Assembly: GCA_019419485.1 (NCBI GenBank)
Contig: DXZV01000004.1
Coordinates: 1 to 8,847, forward strand
Reading direction: 5' to 3'
Length of the DNA: 8,847 bases
Source: Collinsella sp.
GTDB taxonomy: Bacteria; Actinomycetota; Coriobacteriia; Coriobacteriales; Coriobacteriaceae
Positions 1 to 4,459 of this stretch are shown here, piece by piece (position 1 is the stretch's first letter; each line of letters opens with the position of its first letter). A program made the position numbers and the translations under genes. The notes beneath the pieces were generated by a model, which ran no database searches, was not told the origin of the DNA, and worked only from the letters and a program-made list of their open reading frames with translations.

Positions 1-16
1 TGTGTATAAGAGACAG
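1..16. other. Sequencing adapter remnant (Nextera mosaic end)
   Basis: TGTGTATAAGAGACAG matches exactly the last 16 bases of the Tn5 transposase mosaic end used in Nextera libraries. It interrupts the reading frame of the minus-strand aminopeptidase gene at its 36th codon, so it is read-through adapter left at a contig end and not chromosomal sequence. Genomic sequence starts at base 17. Confidence 0.95.
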
Positions 17-123
17 GTATGGAACATGCTGGGGCATGCCTCGATAAAGTCGATAAGGTCGTTGGAGGCCTCGATATCGTCGGCCGTCACGTGCACGCGC
101 TCGATCGTTTCCTGATCCGTCAT
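17..123 (-). CDS. M18-family aminopeptidase, N-terminal fragment
   Basis: Only about 35 codons remain; the rest is lost at the contig end. From the ATG at 123 the protein begins MTDQETIERVHV and continues to a segment reading NDLIDFIEACPSMFHT. A short helix ending in (C/S)PS.FH close to the N-terminus is the characteristic opening of M18 (aspartyl-type, zinc-dependent) aminopeptidases such as ApeB/PepB, cytosolic dodecameric enzymes that trim N-terminal residues from peptides. None of the zinc ligands are in the window. An AAAGGGGAG purine run just upstream supports the start at 123. The frame, however, stays open without a stop up to a double ATG at 229-234, which has its own strong site AAAGGAG (242-248, 7-nt spacer), so an N-terminal extension of 37 residues is possible. 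Family assignment is from a short segment. Confidence 0.72.
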
Positions 124-284
124 GCTCTCCCCTTTCGCTGGGTTGATGGTCCCCTCCAGCATACCCCGCCACGCCAGCGCCGCACTCTTCATTCCGTGCT
201 TAATTCCGCGCCGCTCACCAAGTTGAGCCATCATGCCCGCGCTCCTTTTGCGACAATTGCGCTAACAGGACGAGAGGAGCCGTC
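124..284. promoter_or_regulatory. Divergent intergenic region between aminopeptidase and hydrolase genes
   Basis: These 161 bases separate two divergent genes and should carry both promoters, but I see no convincing -35/-10 pair on either strand. It contains two ribosome-binding sites for the minus-strand frame (around 127-135 and 242-248) and GAGAGGAG just before the plus-strand ATG at 285. A near-palindrome GCGACAATTGCGC (about 249-261) lies in the centre of the gap and could be an operator; that is inference. If the minus-strand gene really starts at 234, only about 50 bases separate the two start codons. Confidence 0.4.
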
Positions 285-1403
285 ATGAAGCCACGTAACA
301 TTGCCATCGCCTGCGGTGTCGCGGGTGTCGCCGTCGGCCTTGCCGCTGCCACCGGTATCGTTTATCACAAGCAAATCAAGTCCGCCGCGTCGCTCAAACG
401 CTTGACCGGCTACGCGGATGGCTATGACCTGTACGCAATCGACATCGCCTACGACTACGATCTTGATCGCATCATCGCCGCCGGCGTACGCGACGACCAG
501 GCCTACATTGATGCCGTAGTGGCGCAGGTGCTGCCCGGTGTGCCGGCACATGTCCAGGCGCCCCAGTTTGCCTGCAGCGCTTTTGTCGCCGTAGATGCCG
601 AAGGCCGCGTGCGCACCGGTCGCAATTACGACTTTAAGGACGACACCTCGGCGCTGCTGGTGCGCAATCACCCGCGCGACGGCTATGCCTCCATCGGGTT
701 TGCCGCCCTTAACAACCTGGGCGATAACACTCCGCTTGACTCCGTCGCCGGGCGCGCCGCCGCACTCATGGGCCCGTTTGCCCAGCTCGACGGTGTCAAC
801 GAATGCGGCGTGTCCATTGCCGTGCTCACCCTGGATTCCAAGCCCTGTGACCAGGACACAAAGCGCCCCGTCATCAATACCTCGCTCGCCATCCGTCTGG
901 TACTCGACCGCGCGGCTACCACGCAAGAGGCCGTCGACCTGCTTTCCGTCTACGACATGCACGCCATGGCCGGACGCGATTACCACTTCTTTATCAACGA
1001 CGCCGCCGGTGACGCGCGCGTAGTAGAGTGGGATCCGCGCGATCCGGACCGTGCTTTCAAAGCGACTCCTGTACGCCAGGTTACGAACTTCTACGCCTGC
1101 TATGGCAACGAAGTGTTGCTCAACCAAAAGAATGGCGAGCTGGGCCATGGTAAAGAGCGCGCCGTCGCAATCGCCGATGTCCTCGACGCCCATACCGGCG
1201 CCCAAGATGAGGCAGTCGCTTGGAAGGCCCTACGCGCTGCAGCGCAAGAGCCCAATCCGGAAGACATCACCAGCAACACGCAGTGGTCGGTCGTCTTTGA
1301 CAACACCGAGCCCGCTGCCGCCATCACGCTGCGCCGCCACTGGGGCGACGTCGACGCCTTCGCGCTGCAAGGAGCTAGGCCCGTCGACCTTACGCTCGCC
1401 TGA
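285..1403 (+). CDS. Membrane-anchored choloylglycine hydrolase / linear amide C-N hydrolase family protein
   Basis: This 372-residue Ntn hydrolase-like protein would cleave a non-peptide amide bond (family substrates include bile-salt conjugates, penicillin V and N-acyl compounds). After a short basic start there is one hydrophobic segment (residues 6-27), a signal anchor or uncleaved signal, so the catalytic domain is probably outside the cell. The core shows the family residues with correct spacing: Cys97 in FACSAF, Arg113 and Asp116 in GRNYDF (+16 and +19 from Cys, as Cys2/Arg18/Asp21 of conjugated bile acid hydrolases), Asn172 in GVNECGVS, Asn268 in VTNFY and probably Arg292 in KERAV. The nucleophile is internal, so activity would need removal of about 96 residues or a non-processed mechanism. 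GAGAGGAG precedes the ATG. Substrate cannot be assigned; calling it a bile salt hydrolase would be overreach. Confidence 0.82.
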   Translation: MKPRNIAIACGVAGVAVGLAAATGIVYHKQIKSAASLKRLTGYADGYDLYAIDIAYDYDLDRIIAAGVRDDQAYIDAVVAQVLPGVPAHVQAPQFACSAFVAVDAEGRVRTGRNYDFKDDTSALLVRNHPRDGYASIGFAALNNLGDNTPLDSVAGRAAALMGPFAQLDGVNECGVSIAVLTLDSKPCDQDTKRPVINTSLAIRLVLDRAATTQEAVDLLSVYDMHAMAGRDYHFFINDAAGDARVVEWDPRDPDRAFKATPVRQVTNFYACYGNEVLLNQKNGELGHGKERAVAIADVLDAHTGAQDEAVAWKALRAAAQEPNPEDITSNTQWSVVFDNTEPAAAITLRRHWGDVDAFALQGARPVDLTLA

Positions 1404-1439
1404 CGCTGCTTACATTTCTATACGCTTGAGCTAACACGT

Positions 1440-1472
1440 TTTACCTCCGCATCAACAGTGTGCGGGGGTAAA
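1440..1472. repeat. 12-bp inverted repeat between hydrolase and pfk genes
   Basis: TTTACCTCCGCA at 1440-1451 and TGCGGGGGTAAA at 1461-1472 pair over 12 bp with one G:T wobble around a 9-nt loop. There is no clear T-run outside either arm, so it is not a standard intrinsic terminator, although the T-rich left and A-rich right arm ends could let it stop transcription weakly. It sits about 40 bases upstream of the pfk start and just before a candidate -10 element, so an operator or 5'-leader structure is also possible. Confidence 0.5.
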
Positions 1473-1482
1473 CTTATGCGCA

Positions 1483-1491
1483 TGTTATAAC
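1483..1491 (+). promoter_or_regulatory. Candidate extended -10 promoter for the phosphofructokinase gene
   Basis: TGTTATAAC reads as an extended -10 (TGn followed by TATAAC). No good -35 is found 16-18 bases upstream, which extended -10 promoters can tolerate. Transcription would begin near 1498, giving a leader of only about 13 bases that barely contains the GGAAGGA ribosome-binding site, so this assignment is weak. An 8-bp palindrome ATGCGCAT (1476-1483) abuts it. Confidence 0.3.
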
Positions 1492-1510
1492 TTGCCCGGA
1501 AGGATTCATC

Positions 1511-2590
1511 ATGCTCAGGATCGGTCTTCTTACTAGTGGCGGCGACTGCCAGGCGCTCAACGCCACCATGCGCGGCATTGTCAAAACGCTCATGACCAAT
1601 AGCGAAGAGCCTATCGAGATCTATGGTTTTGAGGACGGCTACCAGGGCCTTATCTACAGCAGGTTCCGCGTCATGACGCCCGCCGATTTTAGCGGCATCC
1701 TCACCCGCGGCGGCACAATCCTGGGCACGAGCCGCACGCCGTTCAAACGTCTGGACATTCCCGAGGCCGACGGCGTCGAGAAGGTGCCCGCGATGGTCCA
1801 CACCTATCACAAGCTGCAGCTCGACTGCCTATTTATGCTGGGCGGCAACGGTTCCACCAAGACCGCTAACCGCCTGCGCGAAGAGGGCCTCAACGTTATC
1901 GCCCTGCCCAAGACCATCGACAACGACACCTGGGGCACCGAGTTGACGTTTGGCTTTACGAGCGCCATCGACGTCGCCACCAAGTGCATCGACGACATCC
2001 ACACCACTGCCTCGAGTCACGGCCGCGTGTTTGTCATCGAGATCATGGGCCACAAGGTCGGTTGGATTCCGCTGTATGCCGGCGTCGCGGGCGGCGCGGA
2101 CGTCATCCTGATTCCCGAGATCCCCTACGACATGGACAACGTCATCAAGACCATCGAGCATCGCATGGAGACCGGCAGCCGTTTTACCATCGTGGCCGTC
2201 GCCGAGGGCGCTATCTCCAAGGAGGACGCGGCGCTGTCCAAGAAGGAGTACAAGAAGAAGCTTGCCGAGCGAACGAGCCCGTCGATTGTCTACGACATCG
2301 CCAAGGAGATCGAGGCCAAGACCGGTCGCGAGACCCGCGTCGCCATCCCCGGCCACACACAGCGCGGCGGCCAGCCCGACGCCCAGGACCGCATCTTTGC
2401 GACCCAGTGCGGCGTCGAGGCAGCGCTCGGCTGCCTGCGCGGCGAGTTTGGCTACATGATTGCCCTGCGTGACGGCAAGATGTGCCACATGCCGCTCGAG
2501 GAGGTCGCCGGCAAGCTCAAGTTTGTCGACCCCCAGAGCGACCTGGTGCGCGAGGCCAAGGCGTTGGGCATCAGCTTCGGCGACGAATAG
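1511..2590 (+). CDS. 6-phosphofructokinase
   Basis: A 359-residue member of the PfkA superfamily, phosphorylating fructose 6-phosphate to fructose 1,6-bisphosphate in the cytosol, a committed step of glycolysis. Visible motifs: SGGDCQALN (9-17) in the nucleotide-binding loop, GGNGS (111-115), PKTIDND (133-139) with the catalytic-base Asp137, the substrate loop EIMGHKVGW (177-185), and PGHTQRGGQP (280-289). Numbered against E. coli PfkA (offset about 10 here), Gly104 is kept, as in ATP enzymes, while Gly124 is Lys, as in PPi enzymes; Gly plus Lys is known from ATP-dependent actinobacterial enzymes, so ATP is the likelier donor. The Asp103 position is Asn113. GGAAGGA lies 6 bases before the ATG. 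The gene stands alone, and its last codons and stop form one arm of a downstream palindrome. Confidence 0.93.
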   Translation: MLRIGLLTSGGDCQALNATMRGIVKTLMTNSEEPIEIYGFEDGYQGLIYSRFRVMTPADFSGILTRGGTILGTSRTPFKRLDIPEADGVEKVPAMVHTYHKLQLDCLFMLGGNGSTKTANRLREEGLNVIALPKTIDNDTWGTELTFGFTSAIDVATKCIDDIHTTASSHGRVFVIEIMGHKVGWIPLYAGVAGGADVILIPEIPYDMDNVIKTIEHRMETGSRFTIVAVAEGAISKEDAALSKKEYKKKLAERTSPSIVYDIAKEIEAKTGRETRVAIPGHTQRGGQPDAQDRIFATQCGVEAALGCLRGEFGYMIALRDGKMCHMPLEEVAGKLKFVDPQSDLVREAKALGISFGDE

Positions 2591-2741
2591 CCTCGGCTGG
2601 AATCCACCCCATCGGGCCCTCCGACCCCGCCCGACGTATTTCGATTTGGCTCCTCCCTTGACTCCGTCAAAGGTCGCCAATCGAAATCGTCGGGCGGGGT
2701 CGGAGGGCCCTGCGTTTACATACTCGCCGAGGCTATTCGTC
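2582..2741. repeat. Large compound palindrome overlapping the pfk stop codon
   Basis: Two nested perfect inverted repeats. The outer arms, GACGAATAGCCTCGGC (2582-2597) and its reverse complement (2726-2741), are 16 bp and include the last codons and TAG of the pfk gene. The inner arms (2614-2636 and 2688-2710) match perfectly over 23 bp, starting GGGCCCTCCGACCCC, and pairing continues inward with bulges (ATTTCGATT, GGC) to a small TTGAC/GTCAA hairpin at 2659-2671. Arms of the outer pair are separated from the inner by unpaired 16- and 15-base stretches. It may act as a 3' transcript structure or terminator for pfk (no T-run follows), or be a non-autonomous palindromic repeat inserted at the gene end. 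Confidence 0.9.
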
Positions 2742-2771
2742 TTCTTGCTGCGGGTGCCTGGTCTGAAATTC

Positions 2772-2838
2772 AGTTGCGGTGAAATAGTTCCTGCTTAGTC
2801 CGCAAATGGCTGAATCCAAAAACTATTCCACCGCAACT
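2772..2838. repeat. Small palindromic element, copy 1 (AGTTGCGGTG family)
   Basis: AGTTGCGGTGAAATAGTT (2772-2789) is followed after a 31-base centre by its inverse (2821-2838), 17 of 18 bases matching. The same terminal motif, AGTTGCGGTG, ends a second element at 3988-4058 with an unrelated centre, so the ends are conserved and the middle is not. This is the pattern of a MITE- or REP-like dispersed repeat. It could also work as a bidirectional transcript hairpin between pfk and the membrane regulator gene. Confidence 0.85.
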
Positions 2839-2884
2839 TACTGAGTGGGGGCTCTTGGCTGCTACTTGCACTGACATTTGTCCT

Positions 2885-2973
2885 GAAATGGCTGGTCGTT
2901 AGGGATTGCTACCGGTAGTTGCGGTAGGGTTGGGGCAGATTCTAACTAGAAATGGTGGTCGCTACCGGTTGTT
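2885..2973. repeat. Direct repeats upstream of the membrane regulator gene
   Basis: GAAATGGCTGGTCG (2885-2898) followed by GCTACCGGT (2908-2916) is repeated as GAAATGGTGGTCG (2949-2961) directly followed by GCTACCGGT (2961-2969), with a short deletion between the two blocks. The first ACCGGT lies in the perfect palindrome CTACCGGTAG (2909-2918); the two ACCGGT cores are 52 bases apart, about five helical turns. This places paired potential operator half-sites 50-115 bases before the start at 3024. Autoregulation by the XRE protein is inference. No strong promoter hexamers are visible here. Confidence 0.55.
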
Positions 2974-3010
2974 CTCGGCATACTCGGCTCATTCGATTCG
3001 ACCATCAAAC

Positions 3011-3017
3011 GAAAGGA
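3011..3017 (+). promoter_or_regulatory. Ribosome-binding site fixing the start at 3024
   Basis: GAAAGGA ends 6 bases before the ATG at 3024. The frame is open back to an ATG at 2952, but that upstream start has no Shine-Dalgarno sequence and would add 24 residues before a helix-turn-helix domain that normally sits at the very N-terminus. Confidence 0.75.
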
Positions 3018-3023
3018 ACCACC

Positions 3024-3944
3024 ATGGATCTTGCGATGGCGCAGCGCCTCGTCGATCGCCGTAAAGCTGCCGGCCTTTCTCAGGAGGCGCTTGCTGCCCA
3101 GCTGGGCGTAAGCCGCCAGGCTGTTAGTAAATGGGAGCGCAGCGAGTCCTCACCCGATACCGATAACCTCATTGCGCTCGCCGCGCTGTATGACGTGTCG
3201 TTGGACGAGCTGTTATATGGGGAGGCGGCCAACGATGCCGACGACCTGGAGGACGGTAGCGCCGACACCGAGACGGCGGATGTGGCTGACGAGGCTGAGG
3301 ATTCTGCCGAGCACGCCGATTGCGGCGACAAACCACTTGTCGATATTTCCCTCGCGCGCGGTATCCACGTCATTGATCCCAATAAAGGCGAGGAAGTCCA
3401 TGTTGGTTGGAGCGGCATCCATGTGACCAACGAGCGCAAGGGCGAAGAGGTGCATGTGGGGCCGGACGGCGTGCATATCGATACGCTTGAGGACGATGGA
3501 CATAGCGTACGCACCAATGACGACGGCACCGTCACCATCGACGGCGAGACGTTTTCCAGCTGGAAGGAAGCACACGACAAGCTCGACCATCATGGCAAGC
3601 ATTTCCACACCAAGGTCGGACGTGCATGGAACAAATTCCCCTTCCCCGCACTTGTCACTCTCGCCTATCTGGTGCTCGGCATTGTCTACGGCACATGGGG
3701 CATGGGGCTTTTCCTCGTCTTTCTGGTTCCCGTCTACTACGCGATTGGTGACTTCATCGATCGGCGCCACCTGTCTAAGCTGATCGAGGCCATCTACCCG
3801 GCAGCCGCCATCGCTTGGTTCCTCTACATGTGGCTCTGTTTGGGACAGCCCCATCCTGCATGGATCATCCTCATCACGATTCCCGTCATAAAGGCGCTCA
3901 TGCGCTGGTGCCGCAAACAATGGAAGCACCGCAAACAGGCCTAA
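3024..3944 (+). CDS. XRE-family DNA-binding protein with tandem repeats and four membrane helices
   Basis: This 306-residue protein joins three parts. Residues 6-62 are a Cro/CI-type helix-turn-helix (RRKAAGLSQEALAAQLGVS, then RQAVSKWERSESSPDTDNL), close to the consensus for sequence-specific DNA binding. Residues 67-103 are a strongly acidic linker. Residues 113-148 hold two 18-residue repeats of the form GIHV....KGEEVHVG.., with a degenerate third beginning GVHID at 149. Residues about 206-224, 226-241, 253-273 and 278-293 are hydrophobic, predicted membrane helices, with a basic C-terminus. The arrangement suggests a regulator tethered to the inner face of the membrane that could couple an envelope signal to transcription. 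Target genes are unknown; direct repeats with ACCGGT cores lie upstream. The gene stands alone between clusters of palindromic repeats. Confidence 0.85.
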   Translation: MDLAMAQRLVDRRKAAGLSQEALAAQLGVSRQAVSKWERSESSPDTDNLIALAALYDVSLDELLYGEAANDADDLEDGSADTETADVADEAEDSAEHADCGDKPLVDISLARGIHVIDPNKGEEVHVGWSGIHVTNERKGEEVHVGPDGVHIDTLEDDGHSVRTNDDGTVTIDGETFSSWKEAHDKLDHHGKHFHTKVGRAWNKFPFPALVTLAYLVLGIVYGTWGMGLFLVFLVPVYYAIGDFIDRRHLSKLIEAIYPAAAIAWFLYMWLCLGQPHPAWIILITIPVIKALMRWCRKQWKHRKQA

Positions 3945-3987
3945 CACGCTCCGACCCACCAGCACCCAACCGCCCCCGCCCTTCTCC

Positions 3988-4058
3988 TAAGTTGCGGTGA
4001 GATAGGGACTGTTTTGAAGCTCCAAAGCGCCAAACAGTCCGTATATCACCGCAACTTA
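3988..4058. repeat. Small palindromic element, copy 2 (AGTTGCGGTG family)
   Basis: The arms 3988-4014 and 4032-4058 are 27 bases each and match at 25 positions, beginning TAAGTTGCGGTGA and reaching GGACTGTTT at the loop side; the loop is 17 bases. The outer 12 bases match the ends of copy 1 at 2772-2838, while the inner parts differ. It begins 44 bases after the stop of the membrane regulator gene, so it may serve as its terminator hairpin, though without a T-run. Together the two copies flank that gene. Confidence 0.88.
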
Positions 4059-4119
4059 CAAACAACTGGGTCAGTTCCGGCACGGAGATTAGCATTGAGC
4101 TGACCGCGCGCCAAGAAAA

Positions 4120-4261
4120 GGGCCTATTTACTACGTTTAACTCGAGAGGGCCGACCATACCCGCCTTTTCCGAAAACTGGCAAGCCCTCTACCTGCGGTT
4201 TTAATTTCATAATCTTTGTCACGGTCGAGGGTGTGGTAGCAAACGTAGTAGATAGGCCCAT
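4120..4261. repeat. 142-bp element with 19-bp terminal inverted repeats
   Basis: GGGCCTATTTACTACGTTT (4120-4138) is matched by its inverse at 4243-4261 with 18 of 19 bases paired. The interior of about 104 bases carries a short secondary pair, AGAGGG/CCCTCT (4145-4150 and 4185-4190). No transposase or plausible gene lies within. Size, terminal symmetry and intergenic position fit a miniature inverted-repeat element or other dispersed repeat. An 80-90 codon open frame crossing it on the minus strand looks like chance. Confidence 0.82.
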
Positions 4262-4376
4262 TTTGTGGCATACGACCCATACAAGCCCAATCTCGAAGGC
4301 TAAAGAGAGCCTCTCATCCACGCCTGCGAGCGAAAACCAAATAGAATGAAAGGCAAATGGAAAAGCCCGTTTGACG

Positions 4377-4418
4377 GGGCAAACGCCGGGCCACATAATG
4401 GTTGTCCGGCGTTTGCCC
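4377..4418. repeat. 13-bp perfect hairpin
   Basis: GGGCAAACGCCGG (4377-4389) and CCGGCGTTTGCCC (4406-4418) form a perfect 13-bp stem with a 16-base loop. Its right arm runs into the 46-bp repeat at 4410-4455, so the two structures overlap by nine bases and make a double hairpin downstream of the ABC permease gene on the minus strand. It could add to termination or be part of a larger repeat unit; the second 46-bp copy at 7987-8032 lacks this hairpin. Confidence 0.8.
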
Positions 4419-4455
4419 AGATAAAACCTGCCAAAATAAACCTGTCCCTTTTTGG
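4410..4455 (-). repeat. 46-bp dispersed repeat, copy A
   Basis: Read on the minus strand, this matches the plus strand of 7987-8032 at 44 of 46 positions; the core includes AAAAAGGGACAGG and TTTATTTTGGCAGG. The two copies are therefore inverted relative to each other and stand at the two ends of the ABC operon, about 3.5 kb apart. This copy overlaps the operon terminator. Confidence 0.92.
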
Positions 4456-4459
4456 CAGG
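4421..4459 (-). terminator. Intrinsic terminator of the ABC transporter operon
   Basis: On the minus strand, the permease TAA (4462-4460) is followed with no gap by CCTGCCAAAA, a 13-base loop, TTTTGGCAGG and then TTTTAT. The 10-bp stem with a short T-run fits a Rho-independent terminator. The same sequence is part of a dispersed repeat (see 4410-4455 and 7987-8032), so the terminator may have been recruited from a repeat element. Confidence 0.7.

Noticed and set aside
231..1205. 324-codon open frame on the minus strand
   Set aside because: It is antisense to the hydrolase gene, whose catalytic residues are clearly coded on the plus strand; long opposite frames are common in high-GC coding DNA, and the product is a compositionally biased Val/Gly/Asp-rich chain.
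1829..2680. 283-codon open frame on the minus strand
   Set aside because: It overlaps the phosphofructokinase gene antisense and begins inside the large palindrome; no recognisable domain.
2614..2710. Intrinsic terminator for the pfk gene
   Set aside because: The stem is very strong but is far longer than usual and no T-run follows on either strand, so I list it as a repeat and leave termination open.
2952..3023. Upstream start for the XRE protein at 2952
   Set aside because: No Shine-Dalgarno sequence, it would place 24 extra residues before an N-terminal HTH, and the direct repeats lie in this stretch; the ATG at 3024 has a good site.
2582..4261. CRISPR array or integron-type attachment sites
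   Set aside because: The repeats are palindromic pairs of different families with irregular spacing, not regularly spaced direct repeats, and no cas or integrase gene is present.
4124..4396. 90-codon minus-strand open frame
   Set aside because: It runs through the 142-bp inverted-repeat element and part of the 13-bp hairpin; repeats explain it better than a gene, and no good ribosome-binding site was seen.
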